Shown piece by piece: positions 23,159 through 34,702 of a stretch of 64,000 bases of DNA. The notes under the pieces are model-generated. The model was given only the letters and a program-made list of their open reading frames with translations. It did no database searches and was not told the origin of the DNA. The translations under genes were made by a program, and so were the position numbers. Source of the stretch: Patellaria atrata CBS 101060 (lineage: Eukaryota; Ascomycota; Dothideomycetes; Patellariales; Patellariaceae); the NCBI GenBank assembly GCA_010093705.1, contig MU006095.1:12918-76917 (forward strand), written 5' to 3'. How positions within the stretch are numbered: position 1 is the first letter of the stretch; each line of letters opens with the position of its first letter.

Positions 23159-23220
23159 GTACGGTAGGTACGGTAGGTACGGTAGGTACGGTAAGTACGG
23201 TAGGTACGGTAGGTAAGGTA
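23159..23220. repeat. 9-bp tandem array, unit GGTACGGTA
   Basis: Seven tandem copies of a 9-bp unit with two or three single-base variants. Related GGTAC and TACGG words continue on both sides (about 22,840-23,290), including GTACTCCGTAC and GGTACCTACGG. No gene overlaps. Confidence 0.85.
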
Positions 23221-24542
23221 GCTACGTAGAGGCGCGGGGTTCATAATTCATAGGTACCTACGGCAGGTACGGTAGGGCGAATTGGCATATGGATACCTCA
23301 TTGTATACCGCAAGGTACCGTAAGATACTCTGTAACATATACTCTTATGGTGTTTTCTTTCACCTCCTACCTTGAGAGTTTGATCTATTAAGTATTTCAT
23401 CATAATAAATTCCAACCCATAGATTCCCATCGCGGCAAACGGGATGGGCTTTGATGGGTTGGAATTGAACTGGGATTCTGATGCCCTTTCAACTAATCAA
23501 TAACAACACCCAACCCAGCGGCATTGCTTGGCCTTTAAGCCCTGTCTTCCCTTTAAAAGCTGGAGAATTTTTTGATAATAATAATGCGAGCTATCATATT
23601 TTCCTCCAACGTACGGTAGTAGTAGTAGAAACAACAGGCGAGAAAAGAGCGAGAAGCGCGGGCAAAGCAACCATGGAATCAAATAAAATGCGTTTTGATG
23701 CGCCAGCTGTCACCATGCTTTTCCCACCACCTAGATCATCCATAACTGTATTATTAGACACTAAAGCAAGTACTGTCAGCAGTCCGCAACCGTGAATCTT
23801 TTTTCAACTCTTGTCTTTTTTTCTCTCCCTCGAATCCTGCTGTTCCCACCCGTCTTGCTTCCGTTACCATCCCTGCTGTAGTCGTTTGCGCCGCTCTTTG
23901 TCTCGTTACGCGCGCTACCAGTCTGATCCAGTCTGAAAGTCTACGAGTCTGCGAGCAATCGTACTTTTGTACTCTTGTGCGGCATTGCTTCCCTCCGTTT
24001 CACCTGGAGACCCTCCATCTCCTCCAATTGCTCGATATGCATGAGGCGTCCTTAGCGGCTGCGGTCGTGATCGATTGACGCTCTCTCCCTTTTTCCCAGC
24101 ACTCGGCTCTCAGGTGGAACGGTAGGCTCGCCGTTTCGATCCGCCTACGTGAGAGTGTCGCAAAACGCCTCTGGTACCTGGCAGCGGGAACTCAATAAGC
24201 TTTGAGACTCGATAGATCAAGTCCGTCCTTGCCCTTGATATATCGAGCGCCTCGAGGAAACACTGTGCAACTGAGTCCAACCCAGGGACACGGCGAGCTG
24301 CCGATACTAAAACCGACCGCACTGCTCTTTGCTCTTTTGCTCTTCAATTGCGAAGCTCGTGGTGAACCTGGACACCAGAACTATATCTGCCTGCCCTTGC
24401 TGTATACTTCTTGCCTGACTTTGCTTCATTGTTCTTTTACATTCGAACGACCGCTCTCCATCTGCTGACTCTCGGGACTTTTGTGAACAACCCCACCATA
24501 CGTACCAACCTACCTTTTATATCTCTTTAAGTATTCACCCCA

Positions 24543-26502
24543 ATGCAAATCAGAGACGGAAATTTGGACATACGGGCCATGAGTCGACAAGTGGTACTGC
24601 CTTCTAATTCATATTCTTATCTACCAAGCTCCCTTCACGAGCATTCCCTTGCTTCGTTGTCCTACAGGACACCTCAACAGCAGCAGCTTACGCTACGCTC
24701 ACCGGAGCTTCCCGCGTCCATAAACTTCGCAACTTCACAAACTCACCATCCTTCACCCAATAATTCCGGCATGGGTTACGTACAATCCGAGGAAGAGCTC
24801 GCCGAGCTGGAGAAGCTCTCGAACGAGTATCGGCCTGTTGCAACCGTATGTCTATAATTTCGCAGACTTCCAAAACGTCCAGCTCCAATGTTTGCTAACC
24901 TGCTCAGGGTCCTCTTGTCGGTGAAAGACAACCTAGCAACAACATCACCGCTGAATATGCCAATGCCGATCCAGTATATCGCGCGAAGACTGCTGTAAAA
25001 CTCGCCGATGTACCTTTATTCTCTCGATTTTGTCGTCACTGACTCGAGCACAGGCTCTACCGCAAAAGTACTCTCACTATCGTACATGCAGAGGCGATGG
25101 ACACTGTGGTTGGCGAGGTAAGCAGCTGACATGCAGACCTGCAGCCCGGAGTAGTACAAGGCTCGTTACTAAACTGCTTGCTCAGCTATCGCCTTTGGCT
25201 ATTTCGAAAACCTTGCCCGCGTGGGAGATGCACTCAAGTTCCAGGAGGAGGAAACTAGACTTCGGTCCATGGGGAACATATTGAACGCTGTGGGATTTGA
25301 CGAAGAGCTTTACGAAGATTTCGCCGGCGACACATATGACCTCCTTCGCAAGATAGCCGCCACCATCGGTACTTCTGATGATGGCACCGTTCTATTCAGC
25401 AGTTTCAACGATGAGCCGTTGTCCCTTAGTATCATCACGTACTTGAAGGTAAGTCCTGGGTGAATGTGCACGAGCGGTCATCACGATCTCCCTTCTCAAC
25501 TCGGAACCTTTTTCTCACTATCATACTAGTTGCTCACAAGTGCCTGGATGCAAACCCGCCCAGATGAATACCAACCCTTCCTCTTGGGTGATGATATCAG
25601 GGAGTATTGTTCACGTAATATTGAGCCTGCTGTTTGCGAGATTGACCACGTCGGAGTCAGTGTTCTTGCTGATGTGCTCCTAAAGCCTGCTGGATTTGCT
25701 CTGGAGATCCTCTACCTCGATCGAAGTCCTGGTACAGAGGTTACTCCCCATTGCATGGATCCTCTCGATGTCAATGGCATCCCATTCCAAAACCCTCCAA
25801 CTATTCGGTTATTGTACCGTCCGTAAGTAGGAGTCGGTATCAAGGAATATCAAGCCATAAGCTGACGGTTCGTTAGTGGGCATTACGATCTCCTCTACAA
25901 ACTTGAGGAAGTTCTGGCCATACCCTCCCATTCACTTGGCACGTCGGTGTACCTAGCTCACGACGCCGAGGATTACACACCAATATCGAGGTATGAAGAT
26001 GTGCTGTCGGTTATCCCAGGCATGTCACTAGCTGCATCTGCATCTAACCCCATGGGATGGAATTATGGGGCTCTACCTCTCGACTACAACTCTACTCCAA
26101 TCTCAGCAGCACCAATTGCAACCGACCCCAGTTATCAGTCTGTGCACATGCCGAACCCGGTCCATGACTTCCCCTCGCACCATCTTGCAATGGAGCAACC
26201 CGTGAATGTGGTCAGTTCGACCATTCCCATAGATCGTCCTGGTCCGTTTCGGCCTTCGGCATGGGAACTAAAGACCGATTTTTCAAACCTGAACCAGGCC
26301 ATTCCCTTCCAGACATCTATCTTTCGCAAGTAAGTATCAATCCAACCCAGTTGACTTCTATGACTGATATTAACATCTCGAAAGCTCTCACTACAATACA
26401 GCACATTTCTTGAACCCTGACTTCCAACCGGAGGAGTGGTCACCGGACAGCGAATATGTGACAACGAACAACAAGCAGCGTAGCAAGTCCAGTTCGCAGT
26501 GA
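24543..26502 (+). CDS. Otubain-like deubiquitinase (peptidase C65)
   Basis: Multi-exon gene. After a low-complexity N-terminus (PQQQQLTLRSPELP) come YVQSEEELAELEKLSNEYRP and then the otubain core: ALPQKYSHYRTCRGDGHCGW with the catalytic Asp-Gly-x-Cys, AIAFGYFENLARVGDALKFQ, YLKLLTSAWMQTRPDEYQPF, and the catalytic His region RPGHYDLLYK. OTUB1-type otubains typically read GDGNCFYR at the cysteine motif; here it is GDGHCGWR. A C-terminal extension of about 150 residues is Pro/Ser-rich without a domain. The enzyme cleaves ubiquitin chains, typically K48-linked, or inhibits E2s. Splice joins such as KTA-ALPQK and CGWR-AIAF preserve the frame. The stop is at 26,500-26,502. Confidence 0.88.
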
Positions 26503-27934
26503 CTGTCAACTCGTTCACAATAGCTCCAACGATCATCTCCCGGATGGTCGACTTTGTGCTTTTCAGCGAAAGGCGTTTACAATCCACTCTGGGCAGGCAT
26601 TCTATGCACTGCCATGTTCATGACTATACGATAGCAACGAAACTTTCCCCTTCCACCCACATACTTTATTCGAAAACAAGCCTGCCACAGCGCTACTCTG
26701 AATACCGCTGCGGTTTCACGATCAATGACGACCATCTAAGACACATTGCCTCAGGGTTACGCAACTAGACACTCGCATCGATATTATATTGGTACTCAAG
26801 CCGACCTTCCGCTTACCTTAATTGTTTGAATACTTTCCTCCCGGCCGACTGCTTTTCCATTTTCCTTCTCCGCAATTCCCCCCTGCTCAAGTTACACTTC
26901 TCACATATCTAGCAGTTGGTACCATCGCTCCATAGCCTTATCTATTTCGGTTTCATACATTTGGAATAGCGTCTATAAGCGAGTTATTCCCAGCAGAGAG
27001 GAACATGCGGGAATGAGTTATAACCAGAATAAGAAAAGACGAGAAAAAAAAAACCCATCAAAGTTACCATCAACTAGTGCGGTATATCAGGCTTGAAATG
27101 AGCAGAAATCCTATAGCAACCATCCGCTTGTAGAAATATTGGACAGATCACATTCAAGGCTTTAGGGGATATTGCTTAGTTTCTCTGTCTTTTGCGCCCA
27201 TCGTTGCGGTAGCATATACCTTACAGACTGTATCTAAGTTGCTTTTCTTAACACTTCTCATTTGTTGGTTAGTTAAAGACGCCGACGCTGAGAGGTGCAT
27301 AGGAATAGCCGAAATAGTATCAATACTCAACCAATACACTTTGACTCCTGTGATGTCCAATAATGAATGAAGAACCCGCATTTGATATTCAGCCACCATG
27401 TTTAACGCTTATTGCTTTTGTTACTGACCTTTCTAGAAACGAACAACATTGGTCGGTTTTACCTCCGTTTCCAATAAACCATATGTACTCATCGATCGAT
27501 CATCACACAACGCACACACATTGCAAATCGATCTCGATAACAGGCTCTTCCGGATCTCGGATGGGTAGTCAACCATGTAGTTCTAGCCTTCTCGCATACC
27601 TAAGAACCAATCACAGGGAACAATGACCAATGGGATCAGATCGGCGGTCAACTCGTTTATCTAGACGCCACATACCCGCTACTAGGGGTGTCAGTATCGA
27701 ATCGGGCTTAGATGTCGACGAGTATCTCTAGACTTTCAAAAGCCATAACCCTTATGACCCTTCCTAACTCATGTCAACCTGTCATCGCCATCGTCCCAGC
27801 GTCGCATCCCATCAACTCAAGACGCCATACATCCGCCCCTTCGCTCCAGCCGACTCCCCGAAACCTTATCCCCATCCCCCAAACCTAGATCTGGTACTCC
27901 CCTTATCCTCCTTTATCCCTCAATCTCCCTCTTG
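26503..27934. other. Convergent intergenic region, no gene
   Basis: 1.4 kb between the stops of the otubain and aldolase genes. Several short frames occur on both strands without recognisable motifs. An A-run lies near 27,045. Confidence 0.5.
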
Positions 27935-29744
27935 CTAATAGCAACCTCCTCCCGTACCTTCGGTAACACTCTCATCCGTATACAACCTCGTCAACCCCTG
28001 TCCCTGTCCCTGTCCCTTACCCGTACTCCCCATCCCCGTCGCCGGTCCATCCCTACTGCTGACCCGATCCCTCTCGCTCCTTACGGCCCGCGCCTCTTGC
28101 ATGATCCATACGCCGCTACTCGTCCCTATCCTCTCCGCGCCCGCTTCGACCATCTTAATGACGTCCCAGACACCCTTAAGACCGCCAGAGGCCTTGACCT
28201 TGGTCCTCCTGCGCTCGGTGGTCGAAGCCGCGTACGTACCCCCTCCTTCGTTTCCCCCTCCCGCGTTGCGGGCGTGGAGCTCGCACACGGCGCGCATGAG
28301 TCTCACGTCGTCGATCGTGGCGCCGCGGCCGTTGAAGCCGGTCGAGGTCTTGACGAAGTCGAAGTGCGCGGCCGTGCAGAGGAGGGTGCCGGCCACGATT
28401 GCCGGGGGAGGGAGTTGGGAGGTCTCGAGGATAAGCTTCAGGGTTGCGGTTGCACAGAGGTTGCGGAGGGTTGCGAGCTCGATGTAGATCTCGTTGTAGG
28501 CGCCGGAGAGGAGCTTGGGATAGTTGATTACGATGTCTAGCTCGGTTGCGCCGGAGGAGATGGCTGCAAGCGCTTCACTGGAGGAGGGGAGACGTTAGTA
28601 TGGTGTTATGGTGGGTTTGAGGGAAAAGAAGGGGTGAACTCGTGACTAGGGTATGGGACCGAAGTGAGACCAGGAACTTGAAATTCGGGGCTATGGGGTA
28701 AGGTCTCGAGTCTCGGGTCTCGGGATCTGGGGATAAGGCCTAGAGTCTAGGAAATAGGGACTAGGAAAGAAAGGGAAAGAGAGTAGGGGAGCAGGGTTAG
28801 GTTAAAGGTGTGATATGGTGACGTAGATCGAAAAGGGGCGGTGAAGTAGTGTGGTCTCGGAGATGAACGGACATCAAGAGACATCAGAGAGAGAGAGAGA
28901 GAGAATCAAAGCGAATAGGATGTTCTTAGGAAAGTTGATTCCATGAAAGATGCGACTCACTTGCTCTTCTCGTTAATGTCGTATGTCCCCTCGTGGAAGC
29001 CTATGACACACGCCACCACTACCCCGGAACCTTTAAGATTCTCGACGCAACGCTCGACGTAGTTCTGGCGGACGCATACGCTCTGATAAGCAGGGAAATT
29101 AGTGATCTGGTTATGTTGCATTGCCACCAAATCCCGGGAGCCCGGTACGAGGTTCTGATCTTGTCGAAGTGCTTAGATGTGGGGGATATGTATGGTAACC
29201 CGATGGATTACCACGCATATCACACCGTATGAGGAGGTGATTGAGCATTGCATTTCATAATCCTTTTTTTCTTTTTCCGAGTAGAACGAAAAAGTGAAAC
29301 TAGACTCTCCTCCGAACTGGCAGATGCTCATACGTTAAACGACTGGGGCTAACTAACGAATGTCCTTCAGGAAAGCTGAGACGACAATGGGAGAGGAAGA
29401 AGATTAAAGTAAATGGAGTGGCCAGTTTCTAAAATTTTGGAGAAATGAAGCATAAAATGAAACGAACTCTATACTCTACATATCAAAATAAAAAGCTCCC
29501 ACATTACTCCCCCATAGAACTACTCATGGAGACTCACCATAAATCCCTCCCTCCTCGCCTCATCGCAAAGTCCATCAATCTGCGCCGGCGTGGCATCCAA
29601 CTTCAGCAGCGTATGATCGATCAACTTTGCAAAGTCCCCTGACTCGAGGGGCGGAACAGGATACGGCGTCGTCGCTACCTTGACGGCTTTCTCGGTTTCC
29701 CGAATGAGTGCCACCCATTCGGGATCGGTGTAGCGAACTGTCAT
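27935..29744 (-). CDS. deoC: Deoxyribose-phosphate aldolase
   Basis: Three exons: 29538-29744, 28961-29082 and 27935-28577. MTVRYTDPEWV opens the protein. The class I aldolase blocks follow: LIDHTLLKLDATPAQIDGLC, then SVCVRQNYVERCVENL, ACVIGFHEGTYDINEKS, ATELDIVINYPKLLSG (catalytic Asp), FVKTSTGF (Schiff-base Lys) and KVKASGG (second Lys). DERA cleaves 2-deoxyribose-5-phosphate to glyceraldehyde-3-phosphate and acetaldehyde in deoxynucleoside breakdown. Oddities: a Gly/Thr-rich insert (NAGGGNEGGGTYAAS) between the DDVRLMR helix and KASGG, and a repetitive Gly-Gln run near the C-terminus. The introns are 455 and 383 nt, much longer than elsewhere in the window. All catalytic residues are present. 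Confidence 0.9.
28888..28905. repeat. AG dinucleotide microsatellite in a deoC intron
   Basis: Short uninterrupted AG run inside the 383-nt intron of the aldolase gene. The surrounding intron also has repeated GTCTCGGG-type words near 28,700. Confidence 0.8.
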
Positions 29745-32183
29745 TGCTCTAACTGGCGTGTGGGAAGTCGCTACCAAAAATGTATCTATGACCAGAAAGT
29801 TTTTATTCGATCTGGAAGGATTTTCTTTTCTCTTTCTTTTATTTTATTACCTAAGAACTTGCAGATTCGCCGTGTTTTTTTGTCCTTAGAAAGCTACAGA
29901 AGCAGAATAATAGCTACCCCTCGTACCTTTATACGAGCTCATACTCCACCTCAGGATGTTCCGCTCCGTAGTCCTACGCCGGTCTGTGCAGCTAGACTAC
30001 TCGCACCTTAAGCTCGCCTACCTCGAACATCAACTTACACACCTGCCCTTGCAGCTATCCGTTCCTTTCACCAGTCAACACCAGCTCGGAATAAGTAAAT
30101 ATGGGACGCCGACTCTTCGTCTCGAGACCGCATGTCCGCCCTTGCGACTGAGGTGGAAGTCCTAAAGGAACAGTTAAGGACGTCGTCCAGAGACGTTGAG
30201 CACGCCAAGTGCAGCCAGTTCGCCGAGTTGGGAGTAGACTCCCAAAAAGAGACCTTGGATTGGTTGAGTATAGGGAGTTGGTGAAAGGGGAACGTGAAAG
30301 GTACGAGTCTATCCTCAAATCGCGGAAGGAATCCGAGGATAGCTCCTCAGCTGCGATGACAGTCGTAAGTGTTTGCTTTTCCCGTGATCATGAGTACTGT
30401 ACATCTCGTCTCTAATAGATTTTAGTCTCTCGTGTTGCTTGCTATTGTTGCTGGGTTCGTTGGATAGGTTTCTTATACAGATGTCTGGAAAATTTCACGA
30501 GAACGACCCCTCGACGAAAGGATCGAGAAACAATTGGTTCGAACCATGGTATTAGAAAAAGTACGCATCGAGACTGAGATCAGAGAACGCTTCAGCGAAC
30601 ATTACCAGAAAATGCCTCGACCTCAGATGGAAATACCTTAGTGCTCACTCACAACATAGACCACTCTTCATTAACCGTCACGTATTACTCTCACCTCCAA
30701 CAACTGTAGCCCCAGGAAACATTTGTATGATTGACCGTTAAACGCTGGGATAAGTCGTCCGCTGACCACGCGTATTGTATGTTGTCCCCAGTGCTGAAAT
30801 CACTACATTCTAGAGGTATAACGTCCAGTTACCTACCGTATCTCTCCACTTTATTGGACAATTTTCAACTCACTACGCTTTTATGATTACGAATCGAAAG
30901 CACTCAACTCATTATACCCTTATGGCCCGAATAAAATCTCTCAGCTCACTATTTCAAATGCTATGAATAAAACACGATGGGCCCAGCTTTAAGGAACTCA
31001 TCTCCACGGATACACTAATGAGTCAACTTCGATGTTACGCTATTGCGTGTGGGTGACTCGATTTGATCTCATGTCTACGGACTCTTGGGATATTTACATA
31101 CTGTAGCTCTACCACCCAAATATCAGGTAGATTACACGTCATAGTACGCTTTCATCAAGTCTACCTAGAATAGCTTAGCACATCGAACGAGAGTATCTCT
31201 CATGTCAGCTTCCTCCCAAGATCCTCCCACTCTTCACCGAGCCCTCGATCAATGTGATCCTTGATAATCACACATAGAACAAGAACACCAATTCACTTTC
31301 CTCTTACTGAAGACTCTCAGCTCAGCTCAGCTCTATAGCTCCATATTCCCCCATTTCCCTCCCAAATCAGAAGCAAGCAACCAACGAACCAACCCCCTTT
31401 TCGCAGACTCATACTAGCCATACTCCTTACCTACGACTGCATTCACCTCACCCTTTATCACAATTGGCCCATTAATTCCTCTGTAGGACCATTAATGGAG
31501 AACAACGCTTCTGCAACTGTACTCAGATATGTATGGTGTAAGTATATGGGCATGGCATTTGATGGGTCTTGTAGGCTCTGATTCGTTCCGTATATTCGAA
31601 TTTTATCTTATGTTCCAGGTTTCTTTTTGGAGAGGGGGGTTGAAGTGTAAGTAAGACTTGAGCAATATAGGAAGGAAACATAGTTCTCCCCGTTATATAG
31701 TGCCGCTTGGAGTTGAAAGGCACTCCCATTTCTAGAGTCAATGAGGCGCTGTTGGAGTTAAGTGAGTCGAAACTGAAAAAGCAAGAGTTCGGGTCATCAT
31801 GAACACTGACGATTGATTTTATTTCTTCCTATGCATACGACTCCAAAATGCAAGTAGGTTCCTCGATGCTACAAAGACTCCTCGCTTCATGAGCACAAGG
31901 TCATCAGAGCGCGTACAAATGCCGCCATCTCCCCTCCACATGCATCTATCCCTTGAAAAGCCGAGACGGAAATACACGCACACAACATATCACTAAAGAA
32001 AAAACCTGCAACTCCGAAGAATTTTTGAAATTGCATCTGATGATATCCCGTCTACTATCCACATACAATCATCCCGCTCATATGAACCGTCGGTGCCCAG
32101 TGTCACCCAACCCTGAACATGACTTAATGACGCTCCCCATTTTCAGATCCCCAATATCCACGACAATTCATTGAATTCGGTAT
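29745..32183. other. Gene-poor region with a possible coiled-coil gene
   Basis: 2.4 kb. Plus-strand segments at about 29,956-30,640 look coding (see the separate entry). The remainder (30,650-32,183) shows no gene; it is AT-balanced with stop codons in all frames and only short chance frames. Confidence 0.5.
29956..30640 (+). other. Possible coiled-coil gene or gene remnant
   Basis: Several plus-strand pieces have amphipathic, charged composition typical of coiled coils: MSALATEVEVLKEQLRTSSR near 30,131, VEYRELVKGERERYESILKS near 30,260, and RERPLDERIEKQLVRTMVLE followed by KVRIETEIRERFSEHYQKM up to a stop near 30,641. A possible basic leader (MFRSVVLRRSVQL) starts at 29,956. The first two pieces lie in different frames with only about 35 nt between candidate splice sites, too short for an intron here. 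So either a frame was lost or I have the wrong exon borders. The family is not recognised; a mitochondrial coiled-coil protein is one guess. Confidence 0.3.
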
Positions 32184-32773
32184 CTACTTTCTCCTGAACG
32201 AGCAGCCCTCTGTGAGTCTAGCTTTGCCACCAGTCGGCTGGCAGAGCACCTGCGAGCAGCCCTGGCAGACGACGACGGTCTGTGCGTGCGAGAAGACAGT
32301 GGTGATGGTGAAGCAGCCGGGGCACTTGACATCCATGAAGAAGGAGCGGGGTGCGGGAACGAGGGTCTAGTTACAAAAAGGCGTCAGCAATCATTCTACT
32401 CTTTCACACCTTCTCCCGATATTCTAGACTGTACTCTCTATGCTTTCATCCCCGCGATTCCTGCTCTCCGGATCGAGGTGGAAGAAGCGGATTTCGGAAA
32501 TGGGCAACTTGGGGAATGAAGCACGGGGAAATGTACCTTGAGCTTATGCTTCCTGGCCTCTGCTTGAGGGGTAGGGTTGAGGAGATCGACTGCGAGAACC
32601 TATCGACCGTGACACATTAGCATTCCTATTCTATCCAAAGCCTCATCAATCCCCTTCAAGGCATCATCCGACTCTCCACCGGAAAGCATCGATATCACTC
32701 AACACCCTTATGCGGAGGTATTCTGATTCTCGCCACCCGATACCACACTGCAAGCTTAGGATATTCTCACCAT
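32184..32773 (-). CDS. rps27: 40S ribosomal protein S27 (eS27, zinc-ribbon)
   Basis: Three exons: 32771-32773 (the ATG alone), 32537-32599 and 32184-32366, giving 249 nt or 82 aa. The protein reads [20 protein letters not shown], then [20 protein letters not shown] and [20 protein letters not shown], ending EGCSFRRK. The four cysteines CPGC and CQGC form the zinc ribbon of eS27. The first intron (171 nt) separates the start codon from the rest, an arrangement I recall for other fungal rps27 genes. The length exactly matches the family. Confidence 0.95.
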
Positions 32774-33430
32774 ATTGACTGGCCTGGCTTTTGCAACTGA
32801 ATTGTCCGCGGAGGTATTATTTGTCGACTATTCGATGAGCCTGGAAAATTGTAGGTACAGCGGAGGATATAGTTGTCGATAGTTGATGATGCTGAAGAGG
32901 TCGAAATGGAACTTGTGGTTTCGGTGGAGGAGTTCGGCTAATGTCTTGGCGCGATATATTTTCTTACGCTTGCCACCTGTTAACTCATCCTCTCCCGTTA
33001 TAGCTGGACGATACTTTACGGTTCCGTATATTGAAAGGAAGCACACGACTCTTTGGTATGTCGTGTATGAATAGTGATTTACAAGCCCAGAAGGAGCGCT
33101 GCAAAATTGACGTCAAGGGTAGTACGTCCGGACCAGAAAACCTTCAATATGGTGTCCGATGACCATCAAGTAAATCGTGATATTTACAGGGTATTGTCGT
33201 AAAACTATGGATCTGAAAGAGAATATTACTACTACATCGGACCCAAGCGCCTCCTCCTAATGTCGTACAGTAGTTTCAGAATGAACAAGGACCATCAAAT
33301 CCCATTTTGCCTCCAACCGTCACTAACACCAAGCAAGCCTAAGGAAACATACCCTTTCCAGCCGTCGATACAGGCTCTCTTCGTGGTAGGATAGATGCTG
33401 ACTACCCCAATTGAACCCATAAGATTAGTC
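32774..33430. other. Intergenic, rps27 upstream and receptor 3' side
   Basis: 657 bp. Contains the rps27 promoter. Short frames around 32,830-33,070 on both strands are not recognisable. Confidence 0.5.
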
Positions 33431-34702
33431 TCATTTCTCCCAATTATCGAACCTCACACTCGGCGTCCTCTGTAACGGTAGCGACGGCTCTGAAGAACTT
33501 CCCGGTACTGAGCCCGAATCCGCTGGCTCAATCGATACCTCGACCCTTGTCTCCATCTTCACCTCTCCTAGACCCGTCGGGTGAACCATCGTGTCCATAC
33601 TGCCATCCGGACTTGCCGATCGTAATGAGATACTGTCTGCCCGATGAAATTGCCTTCTACTTTCATGGGCTACGCCACCTGTGATGGTGACCGTTCTGTT
33701 GACTGTGCCGCCTTTGTCGAATGTGGTGATCTCCCATCCACTTTGGTTTGGGTTTGCCGATCTTGAGTTGGACTTGTTTCCGGTGATGTCTCCAGATAGT
33801 AGGACACGTCTGGTCAGTGTGTAGAGTAGAGTATCGAGCCAACCGCAAGAGGTGATCATGCAACCTGCGACTACAAAATAGACATCAGGAAGGTTTTTCC
33901 CGCTCATGGAAGCCATACGACCCGCGGCAAGGGGTAGTGTCAACACGACGTAAATAATAGGATAGACTACCATGTACCGTGCTGCTTGGGTGACCTTCCG
34001 GTGTGTCTTGGACTGATCAGCGGTCAAAATGTTCGATAGTTGTTTCCGAAGATAGAAGAACACGATGCCATATATAATAATGGTACCGAACTCGATGAGG
34101 AAGATCCAGATATAGTGCAGCCATAGCCGCTCTTTCTCGTAGTCTTGAGACGCCCAACACCACATCCCTGCTCTTGTGAAGTACTTCTTGTGGACGGCGG
34201 GACCGATGATGGTGAGGAGTAATGCAAAACCCCAGCACAACAGAATTGAGCCCACGAAGATGCCGTACGGGATCTTGCGCCCTTGAATAACTGATACCCA
34301 GGTATGGAGAGCTATAGCAAGGACAAAAAATCCGCTAGCTACGTCTCCTATTTGGATCAGCCAACCTTGAGCGAAGCAAGCACTACTAGGAGCCACGATC
34401 CTTCCTTCTCTCATCCAGTGAAAACTTATCAAGAAAGACGCTGATTGCTGCAAGTCGGCAAGTAGGAGGTTATAGATCAGCACCACATATTGGTTGTAGC
34501 CAACGTATGTTCTGTAGTGCTTCCGCCACGAGATCATCCGATACGTGATCCATCCCAGTAGACATGATGTTGATATCGTCGAGAGAAGTCCGAAAAGACC
34601 CAGCGGAATAAGTCCTCTCTTTATATGTGACGGTAATGGATCCAGGCTATATGGATATGGATAGTATGTTGGTTCGGGAGATGCACGTTCTAAGATATCC
34701 AT
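33431..34702 (-). CDS. Git3/cAMP-receptor-like G-protein-coupled receptor
   Basis: A single uninterrupted 423-aa frame. Seven hydrophobic segments are visible, beginning LIPLGLFGLLSTISTSCLLG, then YVVLIYNLLLADLQQSASFL (the LLLADLQQ motif is typical of the Git3 family), VASGFFVLAIALHTWV, FVGSILLCWGFALLLTII, WIFLIEFGTIIIYGIVFFYL, YMVVYPIIYVVLTLPL and VYFVVAGCMITSCGWLDTLL. A Cys near ACFAQGW and MWCWAS may form the extracellular disulphide. The cytoplasmic tail is Ser-rich. The family senses glucose or other nutrients through a G alpha protein and cAMP. The ligand here is unknown. No intron was seen. Confidence 0.78.
   Translation of the reverse strand: MDILERASPEPTYYPYPYSLDPLPSHIKRGLIPLGLFGLLSTISTSCLLGWITYRMISWRKHYRTYVGYNQYVVLIYNLLLADLQQSASFLISFHWMREGRIVAPSSACFAQGWLIQIGDVASGFFVLAIALHTWVSVIQGRKIPYGIFVGSILLCWGFALLLTIIGPAVHKKYFTRAGMWCWASQDYEKERLWLHYIWIFLIEFGTIIIYGIVFFYLRKQLSNILTADQSKTHRKVTQAARYMVVYPIIYVVLTLPLAAGRMASMSGKNLPDVYFVVAGCMITSCGWLDTLLYTLTRRVLLSGDITGNKSNSRSANPNQSGWEITTFDKGGTVNRTVTITGGVAHESRRQFHRADSISLRSASPDGSMDTMVHPTGLGEVKMETRVEVSIEPADSGSVPGSSSEPSLPLQRTPSVRFDNWEK

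Larger units (their letters stand above)
22219..24542. other. Long intergenic region with simple repeats
   Basis: 2.3 kb between csn2 and the otubain gene. It contains a GGA run (22,405-22,430), many GTAC-centred short palindromes and a 9-bp tandem array (23,159-23,220). The last 700 bp are CT-rich and probably hold the otubain promoter and long 5' UTR. No coding gene was recognised. Confidence 0.55.

Noticed and set aside
23159-23220. CRISPR-like repeat array
   Set aside because: Units are 9 bp and contiguous with no spacers, and the genome is fungal.
32600-32770. Possible C/D snoRNA in the rps27 intron
   Set aside because: A TGATGA-like box is visible but there is no clear D box (CTGA) or terminal stem.
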